Assembly: GCA_031254115.1 (NCBI GenBank)
Contig: JAIRUZ010000016.1
Span: 1 to 63,360 of the forward strand
Source of the DNA: Streptococcaceae bacterium
Lineage (GTDB): Bacteria; Bacillota; Bacilli; Lactobacillales; Streptococcaceae
Direction: 5' to 3'
DNA length: 63,360 bases
Numbering within the stretch: position 1 is the stretch's first letter; every line of letters begins with the position of its first letter. The notes beneath the pieces were generated by a model. That model was not told the DNA's origin. It did not search any database and worked only from the letters and a program-made list of their open reading frames with translations. Of the stretch, positions 51,463 to 59,407 are shown in pieces. The position numbers and the translations under genes were made by a program.

Positions 51463-52944
51463 ATGAAAATTTTTGAGATTGGAAATGGGGAGCACGCGGG
51501 GGCTGAGGCGCTCAGTGTGTCGCAATTTTTGGCGACGTGGCCGGCGTGTGATTTTTTGTTGTTGGACGCATCTTGCGTCACATTTCAAGAGTTGTCAGCG
51601 CTGACAGAGAGGCTGCGTAGCCGCATGATTGGCTTTGTCAGCGCTGACAGAGAGAAACGCGCGCAACTTTTGCGTTTTGGGCATTTTGATTTCTCGGAGA
51701 TTTGGACGCTGCCAAATTTGGTGGATGAGCTTACTTATATGACGCAGGATTTGGCGCAAACGCAAGGTTTTTCGATGGCACCGGATGAAGGGGCTGTGAT
51801 TCCGGACAATTTTTCGGGCAATATTGAGCGCTTGGGGCGTTATGAGTTGCGCGTCAGCGGGAATTTCAAGACGCCTGAGGTCGTGGTGGCTTTCAAGCGG
51901 TTGCATCAAAATTGGGGCAAACCGATTTTTGTGGTTCCCTTTCGCAGGTTTTACAATGCGCCAGGCAAACATCATCTGACGTTTGACTATACGGTGCTTT
52001 CGGGCGATTTGCGCGTGACGTACGAGATTTTCACGTATGACAGGCAGGGCAATCTTCTCAAAACGGATCGATTCGAGCAGCGCGAAGGGACTTTTGAGGC
52101 GTTTGAAGCTGCGGAATTTCGCGGGCGGATTTTGCTTCATGGGCGCGGAAGTGTGCGGCTGGGAAAGGTCTGGACGTACAAGGACAAGCACGGGCTCGGC
52201 TGGTATCAGCTGGGCGATGCGCGGCATGAGACGGCGGACGGTGAATTTGTGCATTCGCTCTACATTCCAGGAAAACGCCCCGAGAAGCTGATTGTGGGCT
52301 TTTCGGGGAATTTGTCCGAGTTGCCGCATTATGAGCGACAAACGATGGCGACTTACGGTTTTCCTGTGCTCTTGTTTTGCGATTTGCGGGCGCGCGGCGG
52401 TGCGTTTCATGTCGGAAATGCCACGTATGAAGCGGAAATCAGTCGGCAAATTGACGCCCATTTGACGGAAAATGGCTTGAAACGTTCGGATTTGATTTTG
52501 ATTGGCTGGTCAATGGGCAGTTTTCCAGCGGTTTATTATGGACTGAAAATGCAAGCGGGGCATGTACTTGCGGCTAAACCGCTTTTGCATCTCGGGCGTG
52601 TCACGAGCAATACGACGGTCATGTATCGCGCGGAGCCGTCAATGATAGCCGCGCGCGCGCAGCTGACAGGGCGTGTGGATTTGGCTGACGAGGCGGCACT
52701 TGATGCGAAAATTTTGTCAGCGCTGACAGAAGCAAAATCAGGTGGAAAACTAGACGCCACACACTTTTACAGCTTTCACATGTCAGCTGACGAGCTCGAT
52801 AAGTGTGTTCCTTTCTTTGCGGCGCTTCCGCACCACGCGATTACAGAAGCGCTCGGCTTTCACGCAGATAAAATCGGCGAAATGGGCCAATGGATTAACC
52901 AAGTGCTTGATGAGTTAAGCGAAAAATCAGCTGAAATGCTATAA
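51463..52944 (+). CDS. asp2: Accessory Sec system protein Asp2
   Basis: Asp2 proteins help export serine-rich repeat glycoproteins and also acetylate their glycans. The 493-residue protein has a beta-rich middle part (about 125-270) and a C-terminal alpha/beta-hydrolase-like domain with the nucleophile elbow GWSMG (Ser350), followed by FPAVYYGLKMQAGHVLAAKP. Three palindrome copies lie in this gene (LSALTER, VSADRE, LSALTEA), the highest density in the window. First gene of an unusual asp2-asp1-gtfA-gtfB-asp3 order. Confidence 0.82.
   Translation: MKIFEIGNGEHAGAEALSVSQFLATWPACDFLLLDASCVTFQELSALTERLRSRMIGFVSADREKRAQLLRFGHFDFSEIWTLPNLVDELTYMTQDLAQTQGFSMAPDEGAVIPDNFSGNIERLGRYELRVSGNFKTPEVVVAFKRLHQNWGKPIFVVPFRRFYNAPGKHHLTFDYTVLSGDLRVTYEIFTYDRQGNLLKTDRFEQREGTFEAFEAAEFRGRILLHGRGSVRLGKVWTYKDKHGLGWYQLGDARHETADGEFVHSLYIPGKRPEKLIVGFSGNLSELPHYERQTMATYGFPVLLFCDLRARGGAFHVGNATYEAEISRQIDAHLTENGLKRSDLILIGWSMGSFPAVYYGLKMQAGHVLAAKPLLHLGRVTSNTTVMYRAEPSMIAARAQLTGRVDLADEAALDAKILSALTEAKSGGKLDATHFYSFHMSADELDKCVPFFAALPHHAITEALGFHADKIGEMGQWINQVLDELSEKSAEML
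51592..51607. repeat. Palindrome copy 11
   Basis: TTGTCAGCGCTGACAG in asp2, read as LSALTE. Confidence 0.9.
51635..51650. repeat. Palindrome copy 12
   Basis: Only 43 bases after copy 11 but in another frame, read as VSADRE. Confidence 0.9.
52714..52729. repeat. Palindrome copy 13
   Basis: TTGTCAGCGCTGACAG in asp2, read as LSALTE. Confidence 0.9.
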
Positions 52945-52945
52945 T
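52937..52945 (+). promoter_or_regulatory. Possible internal promoter before asp1
   Basis: TGC-TATAAT overlaps the asp2 stop codon, 23 bases before asp1. Confidence 0.45.
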
Positions 52946-52968
52946 AATAGTAACGGAAAGGGTATGAC

Positions 52969-54414
52969 ATGATATTCTTATTTGGAGATTACAGCGTTTA
53001 CAACCGCAATGCGGCGATTTATGGGGTCAAACGCTTGTTTGACGCGATGGGAGAAGCTGCGCGCATTGTCACGCCGACGATGGATGCGAAGCTGCAGAAA
53101 CGTCGGGCAGCCGCGGCGAGCGGTTTCACGAAAGATTCGATTTGGTCGATTTATGACTGTTTTACAGGGCGCATGACACACGAGGCGCGCGTTTTTATGA
53201 GCGAAAATTACCGCGCGCCAGAAGGCTATGAGCCAGCGGGTGGCGGTGTTTCGAAGCGTTTTGTAGCAGCAAATGGCGAAGAAATCAAATTGCTTGCGGC
53301 GTTTGACGGGCGACTTGAAGCGGTTGAATTTTATTCGCATAATCAGCTTGTCAAGCGAGAAAATTACGATGACGGCGGCTATTTGTCAACGATTGACATT
53401 CCGATGGGCGAGGACACGCACACGAAAGTCGTCAATCAGCAAGGCGTGGCGATTTTTGAGCTTTATCAAGTCGGGAAATATCGCCAAGTTGCCAAAGTCA
53501 AATTTGTGCCTGAAAATCTGAATTTCCTCTCGGAAGCCGAATTTTGGAAATGGGCGTTTGAGCGGCTGGTGGCTGCAAAAGCGCCTGAGGACAAGTTTTT
53601 CATCATGAATGAGACGTTCAGGCGCGCGCTTGTGACGGCAAGTTTCAGCTCAGAAAATGTTTATTTGCTGATGACAGCGCCGCTTGACGAGCACACGAGC
53701 AAAGATATTTTGTTTGATCATTATGAAAAGTTGATTTTCAATTCGCAAAATGCGCGCAAAACAGTCGAGTTCAAATTTGACGAAAAAACCAAGTCCAAGT
53801 TGTTCTGGAATAATTTTATTGCAGCTGACAGAGTGGCCGCAAACTATACGGCTGACAGTTTTTCTGTTTATCTAAATTTGGGCAGCGCGTCTGACACGAT
53901 TGACTTTGACGAAGCCGCCTTGTTTGTGAAAACGGTGCTGGATGAAGAAGAAAAAGTAAGCTTTACGATTGAATTTACCTTGTTGCGCGACCAAGTTGAT
54001 TTCTTGAAGCGCCTTGCGGCGCTTGGACTTACAGACGATGTGCTCAGGACGCGCGTGACGCCTTTGACGCGTCCGTGGCCTGACAAGATTGCCGAGGAAA
54101 TGGCGCGCGCGATTTTGTATTTGCATTACCAAAATGACGAAATCGTCAGCCAGCCGCTGATGACGGCGATTGCGAGCGATCGGCCGATTCTTGCGCTGAC
54201 AGGCGACAGTTTGCTGGACGATTATGTGGACGACAACAATGGCAAATTGATTTCTGATACATCGCTTGTGCGCCTCGTGCGCCAGATGCTCTACGACGTC
54301 GAATTCATCAAATATGTCGCACCAGCACCGCAAGAAACGCGCAAACGCTTTGACAATCAAGCAACCATGATGCGCTGGCGCACGATTTTTGAAGACAAGG
54401 GAAGAAAATTATGA
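52969..54414 (+). CDS. asp1: Asp1-like accessory Sec protein
   Basis: A 481-residue protein between asp2 and gtfA. It shares with GtfA and GtfB a beta-rich insert (FDGRLEAVEFYSHNQLVKRE, IDIPMGEDTHTKVV) of the kind seen in accessory Sec proteins. The C-terminal half has a GT-B-like outline (DFLKRLAALGLTDDVL, RPILALTGDSLLDDYV) without an evident catalytic E-x7-E motif, as expected for Asp1, a degenerate transferase fold. Identity rests on context plus this layout. GGAAAGGG spaces to ATG 52969. It overlaps gtfA by 4 bases (ATGA). Confidence 0.68.
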   Translation: MIFLFGDYSVYNRNAAIYGVKRLFDAMGEAARIVTPTMDAKLQKRRAAAASGFTKDSIWSIYDCFTGRMTHEARVFMSENYRAPEGYEPAGGGVSKRFVAANGEEIKLLAAFDGRLEAVEFYSHNQLVKRENYDDGGYLSTIDIPMGEDTHTKVVNQQGVAIFELYQVGKYRQVAKVKFVPENLNFLSEAEFWKWAFERLVAAKAPEDKFFIMNETFRRALVTASFSSENVYLLMTAPLDEHTSKDILFDHYEKLIFNSQNARKTVEFKFDEKTKSKLFWNNFIAADRVAANYTADSFSVYLNLGSASDTIDFDEAALFVKTVLDEEEKVSFTIEFTLLRDQVDFLKRLAALGLTDDVLRTRVTPLTRPWPDKIAEEMARAILYLHYQNDEIVSQPLMTAIASDRPILALTGDSLLDDYVDDNNGKLISDTSLVRLVRQMLYDVEFIKYVAPAPQETRKRFDNQATMMRWRTIFEDKGRKL

Positions 54415-55943
54415 CCGTCTATCATATCAATAAAGGTATTGGCCTTGCGAGTTCAGGCATTGAATACGCCCAGAAATATCGCTTTGACTTAGTGCGCGAT
54501 TTTCCTGAGCGGCAGCTGTTCATTTTTTGCGACTATATTTACAGCAATTACACGCGCTTCACGGAAAATATGGGGCTCCCGGTGGACGTGACGCTGAACG
54601 TGTACAAATTTATGGCGGGCCAAGAAAATCATGCGTCGACTTACACGGTTGCGGATTTTGAGGCGCAGCTGACAGAGGATTTTGAGAAGACGGAAAGCCC
54701 TGATGGGCGTTTTGTGAACTTTGTCAGCGCTGACGGAACCGTCAAATATATCGTCTGGCTGATTACAGAAGGGCCATTTATAGGAGCGGTCGACCGTGTG
54801 GACACCGTGATTGCCAATCGCTTGCAGGAAGTCGCGCATTATAGTGATCGACTGACGAGCGTGGATTATTATAGCGGCGCTGAGGTTTCCGTGCGCTATT
54901 TTTACGACGAAGCGGGCACGCTCAGCATGCGCCAATTTCTCGCTGGTGGCAACTTGCAGCTGACGCTGCTTAAAGACGGGCGTTCGCTTCAGGGCGAGCA
55001 TGAATTTAACCTTGCGTTTTTCACACAGCTCAATTTTACGCCAGAGGATCTCGTGATTATTGACCGCAATCAGGATCTCACGGACGCGCTGTTTCCTGTG
55101 AAAAATGCCAGCCATTTTGTCGTTGTCGTGCACGCGGAACATTTTTCAACGCATTTGACAGACGAAAATTGGACGCTGTGGAACAATTATTACGAGCACG
55201 TGTTCACGCGCGAGGACATGATTGACACGTTTATCACGTCAACGGACGCACAGACCGAGAAGCTCCGCAAGCAATTTGCGACGGCGGGGCATCCTGACGT
55301 GCGCGTGATTACGATTCCAGTTGGCACCGTGCCTGAGCTTTCGCGCGGCGCGCATGTCGAAGAAAATAAATTCAAATTTCTGACGGCTTCGCGCTTGGCG
55401 GCTGAAAAGCATATTGACGTGCTCGTCAAGGCTGTTGCTGAGGCGAAAAAGACACTTCCCGCGCTCGAATTTCACATTTACGGGGAGGGCGCCACGCGTA
55501 AGCTCGTTGAGGACACCATCAAAAAGCTATCAGCCGAGGCGTATATTACCATGGAAGGTCATAAAAACCTCGCCGATGAATACGCAAAATACGGCGGCTA
55601 TCTGACGGCGTCTGGCTCTGAAGGCTTTGGCCTCACGATTCTCGAAGCGGTCGCTGCTAATTTGCCGCTGATTGGGCTCGACGTTGATTATGGCAACACG
55701 ACCTTTATTGAAAATGGGGTCAATGGATTTCGGCTTGCGCGCGAAGAAGATGAAGCGCAACAAGTGGAAGAATTTGCCGCGGCGATTGTCAAGCTGGTAC
55801 AAACGCTCGATTATCCGCGCGCGATTGCTGCCTCGCAAAAACTTGCGGAGCCTTATTTAGCGGATCATGTGCGGCAGTTGTGGCGCACGCTCTATGACGA
55901 ATGTCAAACACGTCTGGCAGAAAGTGAGGATTTGCGCTCATGA
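54411..55943 (+). CDS. gtfA: Accessory Sec glycosyltransferase GtfA
   Basis: Catalytic subunit of the O-GlcNAc transferase that starts glycosylation of serine-rich repeat adhesins. The start YHINKGIGLASSGIEYAQKY is diagnostic, the extended beta domain follows (about 70-210), and the GT4 domain carries TASRLAAEKHIDVLVKAV and EGFGLTILEA (Glu404, Glu412, the E-x7-E pair). It acts in the cytoplasm with GtfB. A degenerate palindrome is read as VSADGT. Overlaps both neighbours by 4 bases. Confidence 0.92.
   Translation: MTVYHINKGIGLASSGIEYAQKYRFDLVRDFPERQLFIFCDYIYSNYTRFTENMGLPVDVTLNVYKFMAGQENHASTYTVADFEAQLTEDFEKTESPDGRFVNFVSADGTVKYIVWLITEGPFIGAVDRVDTVIANRLQEVAHYSDRLTSVDYYSGAEVSVRYFYDEAGTLSMRQFLAGGNLQLTLLKDGRSLQGEHEFNLAFFTQLNFTPEDLVIIDRNQDLTDALFPVKNASHFVVVVHAEHFSTHLTDENWTLWNNYYEHVFTREDMIDTFITSTDAQTEKLRKQFATAGHPDVRVITIPVGTVPELSRGAHVEENKFKFLTASRLAAEKHIDVLVKAVAEAKKTLPALEFHIYGEGATRKLVEDTIKKLSAEAYITMEGHKNLADEYAKYGGYLTASGSEGFGLTILEAVAANLPLIGLDVDYGNTTFIENGVNGFRLAREEDEAQQVEEFAAAIVKLVQTLDYPRAIAASQKLAEPYLADHVRQLWRTLYDECQTRLAESEDLRS
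54721..54736. repeat. Palindrome copy 14, one mismatch
   Basis: TTGTCAGCGCTGACGG in gtfA, read as VSADGT. Confidence 0.75.
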
Positions 55944-57250
55944 AACTCATTCTAACTGATTTTTATCATCAGGCAACGGCGCGTTTTATTAATAGCCTCA
56001 ATCAGGCTAAAACGTCTTTTCTTCACGTGAACGTGACGTCTGACGGCTGGCTTCCTGAGGCGGTCGAGAGCCCATTTTTGCATTATACAGGCTTTGCTAA
56101 ATTGCCAGATAAGGCGCTTCATTATAATGAGCTCAGCATGCCAGATTTTCTGGAAATCAGAAATTTAGACGGCGCCAAAGCGGAAATAAGAAACGGCGAA
56201 ATTATCAAAGGTATCATCTTCTATCAGCCCGATACGACGCGGCTTGTGCGTGAAGTGCAATGGCTGAATCGCGCAGGAAAACTCCGTCTCACCGAGCGTT
56301 ACAATCGCCAAGGCGCGAAATTTGCAGATTCTCTGTTTGACGCAGAAGGCAAGGAGCTCAAAACGATTTACTTTGACGCGTCAGGCGAAAAAATCATCAC
56401 GCTCGATGAAGTCACAAAAGCCGTGATTTTAAAAACAGGCGCTCACGAGACCGTTTTTGCCAATGTTGCGCTGTTTGTCGCGCATTATTTGCGCGAGCGG
56501 CTGTCTGTCAGCGCTGACAAAATCGATGAGCTCGTGTTCAATTCACTGTCAACGCCGTTGTTTGCGTCCAATCTCTTGTCAGAGCTGCCAGGTACGCTTT
56601 ATTTCCAAGAAGTCATACACGACGCGGTTCCAGGCAATATGCTCGCTATTTTGGAGGGCAAAACGCCAACGACGCGGATTTTGTTTGAAAATGCGAAAGA
56701 GCTTGAAAAAGTCGCGAAATTAGCGCCGAATCGCGCAATCGCGCTCGATTATTTGGGTGCGATTGAGAACTTTACGCGCGAAAATCGTTTCAGGCCGCAC
56801 GCGCTCACGATTACGCGCAGCGACCAAATTCTTTATGACGAAGCTGTGGCAGAAGCGCTCGCCGCGCGCAAAATCACGTGGACAATTGCCGCACCGAGCG
56901 AAATTTCTGACAAATTGCGCGCGTTTGGCGAAACTCATGACAATGTCACGGTGCTTGAACAAATGCCATTTTCAAAAATTGATGACTTGCTCGCTGAAAA
57001 TGACTATTATCTGGACTTGAATCAGGGCGCCGACACACAAAACACTGTGCAGCGCGCATATCAAGAGGGTTTGCTCGTCATTGCAGACATGACCACGCAA
57101 AAAAATGCGGCCTACGAGCTTCTCCTTGAAAATGAAAAAGAAATCTGCGACGTCTTGCGCCGCCCAAATCAAAGCATTGTCTTGAATGTTTTGCGCAATA
57201 AAAAAGGCGCACCAGCGACAGTTTCGGATTATCGGGCGATGTTCAAATGA
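55940..57250 (+). CDS. gtfB: Accessory Sec glycosylation chaperone GtfB
   Basis: Substrate-binding partner of GtfA. The 436 residues start with LILTDFYHQATARFINSLNQ, followed by an extended beta domain (REVQWLNRAGKLRLTERYNR) and a GT-B-like C-terminal half without an obvious E-x7-E pair, as expected for the non-catalytic subunit. DYYLDLNQGADTQNTVQRAY is typical of the family. One palindrome is read as SVSADK. It begins inside the gtfA stop (ATGA) and ends in the same way over asp3. Confidence 0.88.
   Translation: MKLILTDFYHQATARFINSLNQAKTSFLHVNVTSDGWLPEAVESPFLHYTGFAKLPDKALHYNELSMPDFLEIRNLDGAKAEIRNGEIIKGIIFYQPDTTRLVREVQWLNRAGKLRLTERYNRQGAKFADSLFDAEGKELKTIYFDASGEKIITLDEVTKAVILKTGAHETVFANVALFVAHYLRERLSVSADKIDELVFNSLSTPLFASNLLSELPGTLYFQEVIHDAVPGNMLAILEGKTPTTRILFENAKELEKVAKLAPNRAIALDYLGAIENFTRENRFRPHALTITRSDQILYDEAVAEALAARKITWTIAAPSEISDKLRAFGETHDNVTVLEQMPFSKIDDLLAENDYYLDLNQGADTQNTVQRAYQEGLLVIADMTTQKNAAYELLLENEKEICDVLRRPNQSIVLNVLRNKKGAPATVSDYRAMFK
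56505..56520. repeat. Palindrome copy 15
   Basis: CTGTCAGCGCTGACAA in gtfB, read as SVSADK. Confidence 0.9.
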
Positions 57251-57681
57251 TTGGCGACGTGCAATTTGGACCCGCAAAGCCGCGCCAAAAATGGGTTTCT
57301 GAATTTGTGAAATCAGACGATTTGTACATGATTGACGGCGCGCGCGTGCGCTATCCGCAAACGGGCGGCATTTTGTATGAGCATCATCTGATTGCTGATG
57401 ATATGTGCGTGATTGAAAAAGCGGGGCTGACGCATTTTTACGGGCTGACAGCGGGGCAAAAGGCTCAATTTCAGCTGTTATCGGCTGACGACGGTTTATT
57501 TAGTTTCCTAGAAATTCGTTTTGAGAAAAAGCGCACGTTTGTCGCTCAATTTTATGAGCTGACAGAAAAAACGGTAACCTTTGTCGTGCCAGAACACGAC
57601 GCGTTTACTGTGCGCGTGCGTGTTCGCGGCGACGGCAGCACATTTTTAAAAGCCGTGGTTGCAAAAACAATCGAAATTTAG
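57247..57681 (+). CDS. asp3: Asp3-like accessory Sec protein
   Basis: The 144 residues are beta-rich and hydrophilic, and resemble the small Asp3 subunit (carbohydrate-binding-module-like) in size and position: TGGILYEHHLIADD, LTAGQKAQFQLLSADDG and a late VRVRVRGDGSTFLKAVV. It is a diverged member and the call depends partly on its coupling to gtfB (4-base overlap). Asp3 normally joins Asp1 and Asp2 in one complex. The pheS promoter starts at the very next base. Confidence 0.65.
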   Translation: MIGDVQFGPAKPRQKWVSEFVKSDDLYMIDGARVRYPQTGGILYEHHLIADDMCVIEKAGLTHFYGLTAGQKAQFQLLSADDGLFSFLEIRFEKKRTFVAQFYELTEKTVTFVVPEHDAFTVRVRVRGDGSTFLKAVVAKTIEI

Positions 57682-57687
57682 TATAAT
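57682..57687 (+). promoter_or_regulatory. -10 box of the pheS T-box transcript
   Basis: TATAAT directly after the asp3 stop codon; the -35 box would lie within asp3. Confidence 0.65.
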
Positions 57688-57693
57688 GAATGT

Positions 57694-57875
57694 ATCGAAG
57701 ACCAGTAACTGCGCCGCACAGAGGAAGTTTTGCCCCGATTGAAAGCAAAACACGCATAGCAGCGATTCAGCTTCGTAGGAAATTACAAAATTAAACAAAA
57801 ATCAAGTGATAAAATAGGATGGTACCGCGGTCGTCGCTCCTTGTGAGGGACAATTGGGGTATTTTTTGTTTCGAG
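57694..57875 (+). promoter_or_regulatory. T-box riboswitch (phenylalanine) upstream of pheS
   Basis: AGGATGGTACCGCGG (57816-57830) is the T-box sequence. The hairpin GTCGCTCC...GAGGGAC and a T run (to about 57870) form the terminator. TTC triplets at 57766 and 57772 are candidate specifier codons; the structure was not folded. Confidence 0.9.
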
Positions 57876-57897
57876 CTGAAGAAAAGAAAGGAAGAAA

Positions 57898-58938
57898 ATG
57901 ACGTTACAAACAGAGCTTGAAGAGTTGAGACAGCACGCACGCGCGTCGCTCTTAAAGGCGACTGACGAGCGCGTGTTGAACGAGTTGCGCGTGTCTGTTG
58001 TCGGAAAAAAAGGCGCGTTGACTGCAATTTTGAAAAACATGAAAGAATTGACCGTTGACGAGAAAAAAGAAATTGGACAATTGGCGAATCAGTTTCGCGA
58101 TGAATTTGCGCGCAAAGTTGAGGAAAAAAAAGCGGCATTAGAAGCGGCTGCGATGAACGCTGCGCTTGCGTCTGAAACACTTGACGTGACGCTCCCAGGC
58201 ACAGCACGCAAAATCGGTACGCGCCATGTGCTCACGCAGACGCAAGAAGAGCTCGAGGATATTTTCATTGGCATGGGCTACACCGTCGTCGAAGGAAATG
58301 AGGTCGAGACGGATTATTACAATTTTGAGCGGGTCAATTTGCCGAAAAATCATCCGGCGCGCGATATGCAGGACAGCTTTTATATCACGGACGAGCTGTT
58401 GCTTCGCACGCACACGAGCGGCATGCAGGCGCGCACGATGGAAACGCACGATTTCACGAAAGGCGATTTGCGTATGATTTCGCCAGGTGCCGTCTACCGT
58501 CGTGACACGGACGACGCGACGCACAGCCATCAATTTCACCAGCTCGAGGGTATGGTAATCGGTGCACATGTGTCAATGGCGGATCTCAAAGGGACGCTAG
58601 AGGTTGTGATTCAGAAAATGTTTGGCGCGGATCGTAAAATTCGCCTACGGCCGAGCTATTTTCCATTCACGGAGCCGTCCGTTGAGGTCGACGTCAGTTG
58701 CTTCAAATGCGGCGGCGCAGGCTGTAATGTCTGCAAGCAGACGGGCTGGATTGAGATTTTGGGCGCTGGCATGACGCACCCGAATGTGATTGACGCGTCA
58801 GGCGTTGACAGCCGCCGCTACCAAGGTTTTGCGTTTGGCATTGGCCTTGAACGCATTGCCATGCTGAAATACGGCATCACAGACATTCGCGGCTTTTATC
58901 AGGGCGACGTTCGGTTTTTAGAGCAATTTGGAAAATAA
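57898..58938 (+). CDS. pheS: Phenylalanyl-tRNA synthetase alpha subunit
   Basis: Catalytic subunit of the alpha2beta2 enzyme. The N-terminal coiled coil (1-90) binds tRNA. The class II core shows [21 protein letters not shown]-type sequence, [20 protein letters not shown] and [18 protein letters not shown]. The length of 346 is normal. GAAAGGAAG precedes the ATG. T-box control covers this gene and probably the whole pheS-DUF1761-pheT unit. Confidence 0.97.
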   Translation: MTLQTELEELRQHARASLLKATDERVLNELRVSVVGKKGALTAILKNMKELTVDEKKEIGQLANQFRDEFARKVEEKKAALEAAAMNAALASETLDVTLPGTARKIGTRHVLTQTQEELEDIFIGMGYTVVEGNEVETDYYNFERVNLPKNHPARDMQDSFYITDELLLRTHTSGMQARTMETHDFTKGDLRMISPGAVYRRDTDDATHSHQFHQLEGMVIGAHVSMADLKGTLEVVIQKMFGADRKIRLRPSYFPFTEPSVEVDVSCFKCGGAGCNVCKQTGWIEILGAGMTHPNVIDASGVDSRRYQGFAFGIGLERIAMLKYGITDIRGFYQGDVRFLEQFGK

Positions 58939-58960
58939 AAAAGAAAAGAGAGTATAAAAA

Positions 58961-59398
58961 ATGTTTAATTTGTATGCCATTGTTTTGGGGACGCTTGCGT
59001 GGATTATCGTGGAGTCGGTGCTGTACAACCCAATGCACGGCTGGGGCAAGCTCTGGGCGCGTGAGTCTGGCATGGGCGAAAAAATGAAAGATCACAAGAT
59101 GACAGCTAGCGAGATGGCGTTTACCTTTGGTGGGACGGCGATCGCGGGCATTTTGATGGCGATTGGACTCAATCACACGGTGCAAACAGCGAAAACGGCC
59201 ATTGGTTCGACTTTTGGCGTCAATCCGCTGATATCAACGCTCATGCTCGCGTTTCTGACGTGGCTCGCTTTTTACGGCGTGGGACAATTTATTCTCGCGG
59301 TGTATAGCGGGCAAAGCAAGAAATTGATTGGCTTGCACATGGTTAATGGTCTCATCGGCTTTTTGGTGATGGGCCTTGTCATTGGTTTATTTCAATAA
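58961..59398 (+). CDS. DUF1761-like membrane protein between pheS and pheT
   Basis: A 145-residue protein with four hydrophobic segments (about 3-18, 50-67, 84-107 and 124-144). The pattern WIIVESVLYNPMHGWGKLW followed by GTAIAGILMAIGL fits DUF1761, a family of unknown function. It sits between the two synthetase subunits, so the T-box should control it as well. No link to translation is evident. Confidence 0.72.
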   Translation: MFNLYAIVLGTLAWIIVESVLYNPMHGWGKLWARESGMGEKMKDHKMTASEMAFTFGGTAIAGILMAIGLNHTVQTAKTAIGSTFGVNPLISTLMLAFLTWLAFYGVGQFILAVYSGQSKKLIGLHMVNGLIGFLVMGLVIGLFQ

Positions 59399-59407
59399 GG
59401 AGATGCG

